Of a stretch of DNA of 64,000 bases, positions 36,018 to 47,548 are shown one piece after another. The notes below the pieces were generated by a model. It saw only the letters and a list, made by a program, of their open reading frames with translations, did no database searches and had not been told where the DNA came from. Source of the stretch: Nissolia schottii (taxonomy: Eukaryota > Streptophyta > Magnoliopsida > Fabales > Fabaceae). Made by a program: the position numbers and the translations under genes. Position 1 is the stretch's first letter, and the number at the start of each line of letters is the position of its first letter. Location: positions 1,133,788 to 1,197,787 of the forward strand of contig QANU01013744.1 of assembly GCA_003254905.1 (NCBI GenBank), read 5' to 3'.

Positions 36018-36019
36018 TG

Positions 36020-37045
36020 AGTTATTCTCAATTCTTACCTCATACTCTAAAACAAGTAAGTATCAAATCAAAAAAAAAAAAGAATAAGAATACAAACTAA
36101 AGCAAATATAAAAAAAACAAATAAACAATATTAAGATGACCTAATATGAAACCTAAGATAGCAACAATATTAAAGATGACTCACAAACACTCAAATTCCA
36201 ATCTTTTAACTTCCTCATTATCCCCAATCTCAATGTTTAATGATACCTTATTCTCCATGATACAATAAATAACTAATTTAGATTAAATAAACCTAACACA
36301 TCATATTTCTTGGAACCACTTATCTCGTGTTTTTTATTTTTATTCCTTTGTGGTTGTTTAAGTCCCCTTGTGGTTGTGTTGTGGTTGCGTTGACTCGTTT
36401 TGTGGTTGTTTCTTTTATTGGGTGTTATAAATGACAAAGATGATCGGATTTATGGCTAAAAGAGTTATAATACACTCTTCAAACGATAACGTTATCTGAG
36501 TTGGTCTCCAATGTAAAAGATACTTAGACATCAATAATCTTCAGGCAAGGAGCAGAGCTACAGAAGGAGTTGGTTCATAATGCAAAGTGTTTTTTTCCTT
36601 CTTACTTATATATAGAGAGAGATATATCAATAGTGAATGTTTTCAATAATAACAAATGAACATTGTCTTCAACATCCAGGAATCAACACTAAATATTTTT
36701 AAATATTTCAACAGCCAAAAATTACCATTACAATGTTATCCAAAAATTAAAATAAACTTAATCAAAAACATCATTCTTCATTCCTTTTCAAGATTTAGGG
36801 TTCTCATTGTTTGTAGTTGAAAAATCAGCACCTCATATAAGAATATATTTCACATAAATCTCAATTCTCAATCAATCATTTTTGTTTTTGTTAACCACAA
36901 TTTCAGCAACTCTAATGAGATATAATCAATCTAAATAGGGGAAGATATTATACATGCGAGTATACGAATTGTTTTTTCAAAAACTCAAATTATTTATCTC
37001 TTCAGTGGCAGTTTTTCTCTCACACCGTCACTTGAGGAAAAATTC
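36020..37045. other. AT-rich intergenic DNA
   Basis: No gene recognised. TTGTGGTTG is repeated several times at about 36350-36410. Confidence 0.45.
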
Positions 37046-37056
37046 AAATTATTATT

Positions 37057-37243
37057 ACTTTTTTTTTGTTTGCCCGCCCAGTTCCAAGGCTTTGCCTTTA
37101 CTAATCTGGGTCACCCGGGTTGCGCACCTAGCTGTGGCGGGTGAGTCTCTCAGCGGAGATAACTGCGCACATAAGGTCTCGAATCGGAGACCTACTTAAG
37201 CGATACCTAACCACTTATTACTTGGATCAATCCCCATTGGTGA
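37057..37243 (-). mobile_element. tRNA-derived SINE
   Basis: Read on the minus strand it begins ACCAATGGGGATTGATCCAA, with a box A-like GATCCAAGT...GTGGTTAGG, then a box B-like CGATTCGAGACC. The body is TTATCTCCGCTGAGAGACTC, then CGCAACCCGGGTGACCCAG, and it ends in an A-rich tail (the poly(T) at 37059-37067 on the plus strand). The 11-bp duplication AAATTATTATT flanks it (37046-37056 and 37244-37254). A 5'-truncated relative is at 59587-59698. Confidence 0.85.
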
Positions 37244-37463
37244 AAATTATTATTGTCACTGTAACAACCACTTTAAAAAAAATAATAAAATAAAAAAATC
37301 TAAATTCAAATATAGAATTGAAACATGATTTACATTACATTTACTCAAATTAAGAATTGATGTAGACTATCACAACCAATCAAAACATTAAAGAACATAA
37401 CGAGTACCCTAAACCCTACTTATTTCAAATTGAAATGAAATATAACATAACACAGAATCAAAA

Positions 37464-38288
37464 NNNNNNNNNNNNNNNNNNNNNNNNNNNNNNNNNNNNN
37501 NNNNNNNNNNNNNNNNNNNNNNNNNNNNNNNNNNNNNNNNNNNNNNNNNNNNNNNNNNNNNNNNNNNNNNNNNNNNNNNNNNNNNNNNNNNNNNNNNNNN
37601 NNNNNNNNNNNNNNNNNNNNNNNNNNNNNNNNNNNNNNNNNNNNNNNNNNNNNNNNNNNNNNNNNNNNNNNNNNNNNNNNNNNNNNNNNNNNNNNNNNNN
37701 NNNNNNNNNNNNNNNNNNNNNNNNNNNNNNNNNNNNNNNNNNNNNNNNNNNNNNNNNNNNNNNNNNNNNNNNNNNNNNNNNNNNNNNNNNNNNNNNNNNN
37801 NNNNNNNNNNNNNNNNNNNNNNNNNNNNNNNNNNNNNNNNNNNNNNNNNNNNNNNNNNNNNNNNNNNNNNNNNNNNNNNNNNNNNNNNNNNNNNNNNNNN
37901 NNNNNNNNNNNNNNNNNNNNNNNNNNNNNNNNNNNNNNNNNNNNNNNNNNNNNNNNNNNNNNNNNNNNNNNNNNNNNNNNNNNNNNNNNNNNNNNNNNNN
38001 NNNNNNNNNNNNNNNNNNNNNNNNNNNNNNNNNNNNNNNNNNNNNNNNNNNNNNNNNNNNNNNNNNNNNNNNNNNNNNNNNNNNNNNNNNNNNNNNNNNN
38101 NNNNNNNNNNNNNNNNNNNNNNNNNNNNNNNNNNNNNNNNNNNNNNNNNNNNNNNNNNNNNNNNNNNNNNNNNNNNNNNNNNNNNNNNNNNNNNNNNNNN
38201 NNNNNNNNNNNNNNNNNNNNNNNNNNNNNNNNNNNNNNNNNNNNNNNNNNNNNNNNNNNNNNNNNNNNNNNNNNNNNNNNNNNNNNNN
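37464..38288. other. Assembly gap (825 N)
   Basis: Unknown bases. Open frames spanning it are artefacts. Confidence 1.

Positions 38289-38346
<58 letters not shown>
38289..38346. repeat. (CT)n(AT)n microsatellite at gap edge
   Basis: A run of CT dinucleotides is followed by AT dinucleotides directly against the gap, which probably explains the assembly break. Confidence 0.95.
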
Positions 38347-38703
38347 TCACATGCAGCTTATATTCAAGGATAAGAAGGATAAGATAGGGAGACTGAATTT
38401 TTTAAAAAATAAAATGAAATTGAAATGCAAGTTAAAGCAAACTAGAATAAGAAGAAAAAAAATGAATTTAATTACTATGAATTCAAAGTGTAGTCATCTT
38501 AGCAAAAAAGTCTAAAAAATAAATAAATAAATAAATAAAGAAAGAAAACAATTAATAGTAAAGTCAACCAAAAAAAATGAAGGTGAATTAAGAGAGAAAA
38601 CGAAGCATAAAAACATTTAAAACAATAAAGCAAGAAATTACAAGAAAAAACTCATATTTTGGCTTCAATACTGCAATTTCATAGAATTTCTGCTTGGAAT
38701 ATG

Positions 38704-38955
38704 GAGTTTTTTACTCTTTTACCCCTGCTAAAAAAACTATTTACCAAAATACCCCGCTTTTCAAACTTTTTACCAAACTACCACGGTTTTGGCTGACGTG
38801 ACATCTGGCGCTACGTGGCGTGACACGTGAGATTCACCATTGTGGTTGGCGAAATCACATTGAATTCACCTATAAGCTTGGCGAATCCTTGCCAAATTCG
38901 CCACTATGGTTGGCGAATCCAACCTAAATTCGCCATTAAAGTTAGCGAATATAAC
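38704..38955. repeat. Left terminal inverted repeat of the MULE
   Basis: It pairs with 44205-44454 with mostly single-base differences and small indels. It contains TTGGCGAATCCTTGCCAAAT and CACTATGGTTGGCGAATCCA, which recur inverted in the right arm. Confidence 0.9.
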
Positions 38956-39011
38956 CTACAATCGCCATGGTGGTTAGAGAATCATAACTAAAATCTCCAA
39001 CCGTGTTGGCG

Positions 39012-39975
39012 AATCCCCATATGCCCCAACCACCCTAACCCTAACCCTAATCCACCCTCACCCTAACGTTAACCCTAATCCACCCTAACCCTAAACCAAT
39101 GTAACCTAATTCACTAACCCTAAACATCATAACCCTAATAAAACCCTAACCTAATCCACCCTAACCTAAACCACTGTAACCTAATAAACCCTGACCTAAT
39201 CAACCATTGTAACCTAATTCGCTAACCCTAAACCACTATAATCTAATTCGCTAACCCTAAACCATTATAAACCTAATAAACCCTAACCTAATCAACCACC
39301 ATAACCTAATTTGCTAACCCTAAAACACCATAACCTAATTCATTAACCCTAAACCATCCTAACCCTAATAAACCCTAACCTAATCCACCCTAACCCTAAA
39401 CCACTGTAATCTAATAAACCCTAACCTAATCAACCATCGTAACCTAATTTGTTGACCCTAAACCACCGTAACCTAATTTGCTAACCCTAAACCATCATAA
39501 CCCTAATAAACCCTAACCTAATCAACCACCATAACCTAATTTGCTAGCCCTAAACCACTATAACCTAATTCACTAACCCTAAACCATCCTAACCCTAATA
39601 AACCCTAACCTAATCCTCCCTAACCCTAAACCACCATAACCTAATAAACCCTAACCTAATCAACCACCATAACCTAATTTGCTAACCCTAAACCATCCTA
39701 ACCCTAATAAACCCTAACCTTAAACCACCATAACCTAATAAACCCTAACCTAATCAACCATCATAACCTAATTTGTTAACCCTAAACCACTATAACCTAA
39801 TTTACTAACCCTAAACCATCCTAACCCTAATATACTCTAACCCCAATCCATCATAACCCTAAATCATCGCACCTAATAAACCCTAACCTAATCAACCACC
39901 GTAACCTAATTCGCTTATCCTAAACCATTGTAACCTAATTTGCTAACCCTAAACCATCCTAACCCTAATAAACTT
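39012..39975. repeat. Degenerate telomere-like CCCTAA array inside the MULE
   Basis: About 960 bp consist almost wholly of variants of ACCCTAA, CCCTAAACC and CCTAATAAACCCTAACC. They are interspersed with ACCATAACCTAATTTGCT-like linkers that form a loose higher-order repeat. CCCTAAA is the complement of the plant telomere unit TTTAGGG, and it appears intact many times, but rarely in exact heptamer phase. The array lies between the left inverted repeat and the 3' end of the transposase gene. It starts with CCCTAACCCTAACCCTAATC near 39034-39054. Confidence 0.9.
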
Positions 39976-42286
39976 TAAACCCTAAAAGTGGATGGCCCAA
40001 AAACTTTATGTAAGAGTGGAAGCCCCAAAAGGAGAATTGGGAATTTTTCTAATAGGGGATCAAAATTGTTTTTCTTAGAGATTGAAAATTCGTGGGAGCT
40101 TGCCTTGTCGATGTTTGGCCCCCAAATTGCATAGAAAGCATCAGTGTATTGTTGATTGTCAACATAAAGCTTCTTTTCGGCATTGGCCCTTCTCTGCACA
40201 AAGTAATCTACCAATTTGAAATAGGTCATTTGAACAAGTGTTGTTATTGGTAGACGTCTTGCCTCCTTTAAAACTCCATTGATGCACTCTGACAGGTTGG
40301 TTGTCATGTGACTAAACCTTCAACCACCGTCATCATATGCTAGGCTCCACTTTTCTTTAGGAATCCGATTAATCCAGTTGGATACTTCCTCTGATTTAGT
40401 GAATTTATCCAACTTCACATCAAATTTTGGTCGACAAGGTTCACGCCCTACAAAAATTACAGCATAGTTATTACCTACCTAGACTACACAGTTAGGGAAA
40501 GATGAAATGAAAAAAAACTAGTTTATTACCTATGCGCTTTAGAGAGTTCTTCAATGATACGTTGTGAAATTTGCTGTTGAAATTACTCGCAATGTGACGT
40601 AGACAGTACACATGATACCCTTGAGGTGGTTGCCATCGAAGATGCACATTATCGACTGTTGTAATGATGCTCTTGTGCCAATCAGAGATTAGACATATAC
40701 CCTGATACTATGTTGATGAATACAAACTAAAAAACAGCTCCATGGCTCTTTTGTTTCCCCATCAACATTAGCAAATGCAAGGGGCAATGGCCTTCGGTTC
40801 CCGTCTTGTGTGGTTACAATTAACAATTTTTGTTTATACTTACCATACAAATGAGTCCCATCAACCTGGATAAATGGCTTGCAAAACCCAAATCCATCTA
40901 CACATGGCTTGAAAGCCCAAAACAATCGAACAAACTGGCATTTAGAGGGATCAACAAGGTTAGGCACCACATAGTCATCAGTTTCCAAGAAGACCACAGT
41001 GTCTGGCATAAAATGCTTCATGGCCTCTAACCATCTAAGCAACCTCCCGTATGATTCCTCCCAATCACCAAATATCTCAATGGATGCTCGTTGTTTTCCA
41101 ACTAAGCCTTCTGATAGGACAAATTGTAACCAAATATATTTTTGATCCTCTCAAGTATCATGCATACCTCAACTTCAGGTCTTGTTCTAACCATGCCCTG
41201 TATATACCTCTGGACCAACACAGATCGCAACTTCTTATGATCCTGTGTCATAGAAATGTTTACACAGGTATGAGATCCATTGTACTGAGAGATTTTCCAT
41301 TGGTTACGTTGCTTACTATTAATTGCTCTGACTCTCCAATTGCAAGAAGCCCCAAATTGAGAACACTTAGTGGTTAGCCTTTGTGTATCTGAGTGATCAA
41401 CCTTATAATCTCGATATCTTCTGATAGAATAATGATCTAAGGCTGATTTCATCGTATCTTTTGTTGGAAATTGCAATCCAACAAATAGTTCTCCTTCTGA
41501 ACTCCATGCATCATACTCAACAGCGTCAAAGCTCACAGACGACCTAGCAAATGCATCCCAGTTAATCTTTGAAAATTGAGGACAAGGAGGCCTAAACACA
41601 TTTTCAGGGGCCACACTAACAGGAACGTTGCATCCCTAAACACCAATTGGAGGGACATGGTTAGGAATAAAGTGAATTAGAGAAACTTGATACGCATTAA
41701 TCCATGCATCAACCTCATAATCCATACTTACCTCCTCCTTATCATCATCATCAGCAGGTAAATGCTCTTCATCATCACTTGAGTCATATAATACTTCTCT
41801 CATATTGGGTGAAGTTACAGGTGGGGAATGAAATGTGCCAAGGTTTTGGGATAAGGTCACATCTTCATACACAGGGTCAAACTGTCTCATTGACGATTGC
41901 ATGTTTATAGGGTTTGAAGGACCACTCTCGAACCGAGGATGACTCTCTCCTTCCCTTGTCTCTACCTCAACAAACACCTCCATAGACCCATCTGAATTTG
42001 ATTCAAAAACATCTATTATGCATTCAATATCTCCATCATCAACCATAACACAACAGACAAATTTTGACTCCTTGCCCGACCCTTGTAATATTCGAAAAAC
42101 CATTCTTGATACAAATTGATTCTTTTGCAACCTTAATTTCAATCAAATTTTCCTCTTCAAATCTTCTATATGCATGCCCCTCTTAATCATCATAGACCTC
42201 GGCATAGGACCATCATACATTAACCCACGTTCACCTTCGTACATTCTCCCATTCGAATGAACGAACACAACAAGAGGTTTTCCCAT
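39975..42286 (-). pseudogene. MULE (MuDR-family) transposase, inactivated
   Basis: The reading frame starts at 42286 (MGKPLVVFVHSNGRMYEGER). It continues through an acidic segment (SDDEEHLPADDDDKEEV), the MuDR N-terminal domain (41.6-41.1 kb: FPTKDTMKSALDHYSIRRYR, CNWRVRAIN, ISQYNGSHTC) and the transposase core: FIQVDGTHLYGKYK, TQDGNRRPLPLAFANVDGET, EPWSCFL, then ISDWHKSI in another frame. After an intron near 40440-40530 comes the C-terminal MTTNLSECINGVLKEARRLP. The first two catalytic Asp residues are visible. Lesions include a stop after LKRKI near 42140, TAG plus a one-base loss after SYQKA (about 41100), a frameshift before ISDWHKSI (about 40700) and TGA in DDGG*RFSHMTTN (about 40315). 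It could not make active transposase. Confidence 0.9.
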
Positions 42287-42349
42287 TTTCTAATTTTGTT
42301 TAAAACACAATTTATGTCATAAATTACACTATATTACAACAATCGCAGT

Positions 42350-43772
42350 TGTTAGGGGTGCACACGGGTCGGGTCGGGTCGGACCCGCCCGTGTCACGGA
42401 CCCGACCCGCCCTCCGGCGGGCGGGTCGGGTCGGATAAAAAACGCACTTTTTAAATGGGTACCCGCCAGACCCGCCACCCGCCCGGGTCGGGTAGATTTT
42501 GGCGGGTCGGCGGGTGACCCGCCCTCTTTTTTTTTTTTTTTAACTCTTTCTTACCCAGCCCACCAGCCTAGCAGCCCACTACCCCAGCCCACCAGCCTAG
42601 CAGCCCACTACCACCCCCTCAAAACACACACACACACACAGAGACACACACACACAATCTCTCTCTCTCTCACACACACAAAGCAAACAGAAAATTAGGG
42701 TTAAATTAGGGGTGGCTCGCGGGTGGAGGTCGCGGGAGCGTCGTGGGTGGGGTCGCGTTGGAGGCTGCGGGGTTGCGTGGCGGCTGCGGGTTGCGGGGTT
42801 GCAGATTCGGGGTTGCGCCGTTGCGGGGTGGCTGCGGGGTTGCGTGGCGGCTGCGGGGTTGCAGGGGTTGCGGATTCGGGGTTGCGCCGNCTCAGAGGCA
42901 AGGTGATGAACGCTTACCATGACACGTTCTCACGCTGTCATGACAACGACCGCCGTGCTTCCTCAATCACTCCTGGCTCCTTCACCGGCCTCTTCTTTGT
43001 TGCTAAACTAACCTAAGCTTTGAAGTACAAGAGAAAATGTAAAAGAATGAATTATTGATGAGGAAAGGGATGATGGGAATGAATGCCTCGGCCTTCCTAT
43101 TTATAGGCAAAATCTGAGGTCACCGCTGAGCGGTGATGTTCCTCCACTGAACTGTGCAATGATGACACTGCTGAGTGGATAGGTACTATCGCTGAGCGAT
43201 TTAGTCAAAGTGTCTCCTATTGGTTACTTTCCTGACTGATTCGTGGCGGCGACAACTGGCGGCGGCGGTGACAGCTGGCGTAATAAATGCGCCGGCGGCA
43301 AGTGGGCACGGCAAGCATAATCGCTGAGCGACTAGGGTTTACCGCTGAGCGGTGCTTCTCTGATGGCCGCTCTTTTGGTCGTCTGTGGCGGCTGCAAGCT
43401 GTCAGGCGGCTGTAGGCTTTTTACAGGGGTGGCGCCAGGCTGTGGCAGCTGCAAATGGCTCCGGTGGGTACGACCGCTGAGCGGCCTGGGTGCCTTGCTC
43501 AGCGGCTTGATCTTGTCTGTTCTGCACTGAGCGGCCTTCGGTTACCGTTGAGCGGTCTTGCTTTCTGATTTTGTCTTTTTCCTTCTTTTGCCTCTTTTGC
43601 CCTTTGCTCCATTCTTCTGGGACTATTTCTTTAATTAATATGCTTGCATCCATCTTCAAGAATATATTATAAATCCTACAAAAGTGGGGAATTTAGTCAG
43701 ATAATTCGTTAAAATTTAAGCAAACAGATGCCATTTCAATATGTGAAAATTGTGTAAATTTGGCACTTATCA
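42350..43772 (-). mobile_element. Nested LTR-type insertion in the MULE leader, collapsed at one N
   Basis: The MULE sequence is interrupted between GCAGT (42345-42349) and a second GCAGT (43773-43777). The insertion starts TGTTAGGGGTGCACACGGGT and ends GGCACTTATCA, so it has TG...CA termini with a 5-bp duplication, as expected for an LTR retrotransposon on the minus strand. The right part (42891-43772) matches the LTR fragment at 25123-25853. The left part is GC-rich (GGGTCGGGTCGG motifs, then CA and CT runs) and meets the right part at a single N (42890), so sequence of unknown length is missing. The left part alone could instead be a hAT-like element, because TAGGGGTG is a known hAT-type terminus. 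Confidence 0.6.
42705..42889. repeat. GC-rich minisatellite (GCGGGGTTGCG units)
   Basis: Units such as GGCTGCGGGGTTGCGTGGCG and GATTCGGGGTTGCGCCG alternate in a 185-bp block that stands out against the AT-rich surroundings. It ends at the single-N join, which suggests that collapsed repeats caused the break. Confidence 0.85.
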
Positions 43773-44744
43773 GCAGTATATTATGTTACACTATGCATTA
43801 AACCCTAACCAATACATAAATTGCTACTGATACAGATAACATACAATATTAAACCCGAACCGATGCATCAATCTATAAAAAATTCCTCAGCAAACTAATA
43901 TAGTAAACATTTAACATAATTAATTTAAAAAAATTAATTCGCACATAATAATTGACCTATAGATTTTAATAAATTAAAACTTACAAATCTGTCGTACAAA
44001 TTGAATTTATGAGTGATCGAGAGCGGCCAGGACAGGTAGCTAGCAGGAATCCAAGAGCTCTTGAATTCTAGAGAGAGAAGTGAAATTTAAGAAAATGAGA
44101 AGAGTGGTGCGGATTGGGGTGGGGGGAAGAATTTATAGTGCAACATTCGCCAAGCTTAGTGGCAGTTTCACCCTAGATTTTCCAGGCTTGGAGGCGAATT
44201 TGGCTAGGAGTTGCCAAACTTAGTGGCGAATTTAGGTTGGGTTCGCCAACCATAGTGGCGAATTTGGCAAGGATTCGCCAAGCTTATAGACGAATTTAGT
44301 GTGATTTCGCCAACCGCAATGGCGAATCTCACGTAGCATGCCACGCAGCGCCTGATGCCACGTCAGCCAAAACCGTGGTAGTTTGGTAAAAAGTTTGAAA
44401 AGCAGAGATTTTGGTAAATAGTTTTTGTAGCAGGGGTAAAAGAGTAAAATACTCTGGAATCTGATACTATAAGAGTGTAACAAAACTTGGTCATTATATC
44501 CTTAGTTTTGCATCTACCAAAAGTCCACTGAACTTGTTCATTGCTGATCTAAGAGAATGGGAGGAATTGGAGAAGCAGAAAATGAGTTGGCTGGAAAAAA
44601 AAAATAGAAATGTTGGAAATACCTTCCATTGAGATGATGAAAAAAAAAACTAAAGGGAAAAACAACCTAGTAAATAAAAATCTTAAGGCATTATAATGCA
44701 AAGGTAGAAAAATCAAACCAAAAACAATAAATCACAAAATAAAT

Positions 44745-44872
44745 ACCTCTTTTTTAAGCTTGGAGATCATCTTGGAGAGAGCTTTCTAGTCTTTATGCAC
44801 TCAGAACTTCTGATCATGTTCCTCAAATCAAAAGAACTCTGTCATGAATTGATTTCGAAGCTACAAAAATCA
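44745..44872 (-). pseudogene. Decayed exon-like sequence, unrecognised
   Basis: A minus-strand block follows a TTTTTGTAG acceptor (near 44866) and precedes a GAG/GTATTT donor (near 44750). One frame reads LRNQFMTEFF*FEEHDQKF*V, then HKD*KALSKMISKLKKE. The three stops are TGA, TGA and TAG, each a single transition from TGG. The charged ending KMISKLKKE and the good splice sites suggest a former exon. No family could be named, and no other exon of the same gene was found nearby. Confidence 0.35.
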
Positions 44873-44879
44873 AAGGAGA

Positions 44880-47540
44880 AACATCAATAAAAGAAAATAG
44901 AGAGAAAAATACAAATAGAGAAAAAGATATGTATGATCGATTTTGTAATGTGAGGCATAGGCATATAGAAGACATTTGTGAGGCACAAATTAATGGTACA
45001 ACGCGTTTTCGTTACTTTGCAAAACTTAATTCATCTATTAATTTTAATTTCATCCAACCAATCAAATTATTGAATGAATTAGAATTCAAATTCAAATTTC
45101 AAATATAAATTGATTGAAATCAATTTTTTTAATTAAAAGAGAAACGTGCACACTAAGAATGACATAAATTAGGGAAACAAATAAGTTAAAATTTAAGATA
45201 TATTATTAATTATAAAATATATATAAAATATAAGATATATTTAAAATTAAAAAATATATAAAAAATGTAGGATTTAATATTTAATTTAATGATATTAATA
45301 ATTAAGAATCGTAACAAATTAACACGTTAGCAACATGCCAACATCAAATGAAAATTCAACCAAGTTNAAGATATAATATTTAGAGTTTGCAATGATCGAT
45401 ATATAGTTCAAATATATATTTTTTGAAATAAATAGACAACACTCAAATTTAGTGCAGTTTGAAAATAATTAGTTAAAATGTAATGGTTATCATATATTCA
45501 ATACAGTTAATAATTAATAAAGAATATCATATATTCAATAATTAATTGAAATTGGCCTCAAAATTGTCAATAGAATTTTAAAGTAGTTTTTTTTTGGTAA
45601 GGTTTTTTTTATTTGGTAAGGATAATTTTAAAGTATTTATAACTAAATATAATATTTTTAAGAAATATGTTTTGCTGTAGTAAAAAGGGATTAAGGGTGT
45701 ATTTTGAGTGTGCTTGTGTATGCTTCCGAGAGGCAAAAGTTGTGTGATAGAGATTGCCAACAAAATCTCTTTCACTCTTTTTTAGTAAACTTTTCAAAGT
45801 TCTTTTGGATTTTCTGTTGAATGCTTTATGGAATTGCAAAATCGTTAAATCTGAGGAAAAGCTATCAACACATAGGAAAGTATGTGGAATACATGTAAAC
45901 TATGTTGAGAAGGGATGCTAATACGCTTTATCGATCATGAGAGCCAACTAACTTTATTTTTGTGTTTGTGATAACAGACTCAACATGTCTCTCTTCTCTT
46001 TTGACTCCTCTATTTGGGGGAATCCTCCCATACTAGATTTGTGTGCATATGTTGTTATTTCTCTAATCATTGTATTGAGGGTAGTGGTACATCCATGAAT
46101 GAAAAGCCATATAGCTTGAGTTCAATATTTGTTCAGCTACACATATATATACTTAAAAAATTCAACAAATTTAATTCTATAATATTTAACTGATGAGTCA
46201 TGTTATATGAATTTATATAATGTAAAACACTGTATCAACTCTCACTCCCAATAAATTATTAGATGAGATTTTAATAATATTTATATTTTAATTGAATCTC
46301 ATTTAATGATAGATAGAGCTTGAGTTGTTACAGTATCTCATTTCTCTTATCAAATTTGTGAATTAAAGGTGGCATTAATAAATTCACATAGTGTGAGAAT
46401 TGTAGAAGTAGTTTATTATAGGCCACAAGGGCTGAGAATAAGATCCAACTATAACAGACCCATATGGAATTTCAGGGTTTCCATGCACAATCTGTGACCC
46501 ACATATATCATTAAAAGGGAGAATGGGCTAAGAGTATATTAAGGGATTGGCTATGATGACATGCAGTCTTAAGCTTGAAAAAAGAGTCAAATTCAAAACT
46601 TCACTTTGATGGGTTTGGGTATTCCAAAAGAAGTTCTACAATCTACCCTACCCTGCAGCTTGCAACAAATAAAGTGAAAGCTCTTAAATCTTATATTCTT
46701 TGCAACTCTCCACAAGCAAAGCCAATTGACATAAAAATTCAACTTTAAAAAGATAAGCCATAATTTTTTTTTAATATTTATATATACATCAATTCAGTTT
46801 TCTCTTTTCTAGTCATAATTTCACACTAACAACTCTGTTTTTCATCGAATTTGGTAAAATTAGGATGAAAACAAGGCTAGCTACTCTAGCTCACAACCAA
46901 TTCAAAGCAAAGCCGATATTGCCAAACAAAACCAATACACATCATTCTCTACTCTCCTTGATATATTCCTTTTTTTTTTCTCCTAACATGAAGCAGATTG
47001 GATATTAACTCTTTTATTTTTATTGGTCAACAGTCGTAATAATCCTTTGCAAGGCTTTGAGACTAAATATAAACAAAGGACAATGATGGCTATGCTTGAC
47101 CAAAGCAATAATGTAAGAGAAATATTATTTGTATTTATTTTACCATTAGATGAGATTTTTTGGAGATGTGGACCCATTGGAATCTCATCCTGTAGTGAAT
47201 GAGATGCGAGTCAGCACAATAGCTCACGCAATATAAATATATATAACACAGCTCATGATGTAATATGTTGGATAGAAACATATTGGTAGAGGAAAATAGA
47301 ATATGTCATCGCTGAGTTTTCTCGGAGATTAAGCTAATAATCTTAATCAAAACTATGTTTCATAGTTTTCTTCGAATGTCTGGTACTTTTCTTCTGAGAA
47401 TTTCAAGTAAGGAATACACACATGAACTTCCATGAAAGATTTAAGAGAGAAGAACTTTGAACTTACACATTACTTGACCATCGAATTCCCTTGGAGACAA
47501 AAAAGAATGAATCAAATTGTTAGTAGCAAGAACACGGAAG
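44880..47540. other. AT-rich intergenic DNA
   Basis: No coding exon was recognised. A single N lies at 45367. Open frames near 45580-45840 are short and without features. The right end borders the MIR166 hairpin and may include the 3' part of its primary transcript. Confidence 0.45.
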
Positions 47541-47548
47541 ACACACTT

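Larger units (their letters stand above)
38704..44454 (-). mobile_element. MULE with long inverted repeats and 9-bp target duplication
   Basis: The left end (GAGTTTTTTACTCTTTTACC, then CCGCTTTTCAAACTTTTTAC, CACGGTTTTGGCTGACGTGA and repeated TTGGCGAA units) matches the reverse complement of the right end over about 250 bp. Flanks are TGGAATATG (38695-38703) and TGGAATCTG (44455-44463), eight of nine bases equal, the Mutator-type duplication. Inside, reading minus strand from the right, are a leader, a nested LTR-type insertion (42350-43772), a broken transposase gene (42286-39975) and a CCCTAA-rich array (about 39015-39975). The right arm at 44110-44454 and left arm at 38704-39010 carry alternating GGCGAA/TTCGCC subterminal repeats. 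Size and order are typical of an autonomous MULE that has since died. Confidence 0.92.

Noticed and set aside
37409..38373. Long frames across the second N run, including YIYIYREREREREREREXX
   Set aside because: Unknown bases plus translated (CT)n(AT)n microsatellite.
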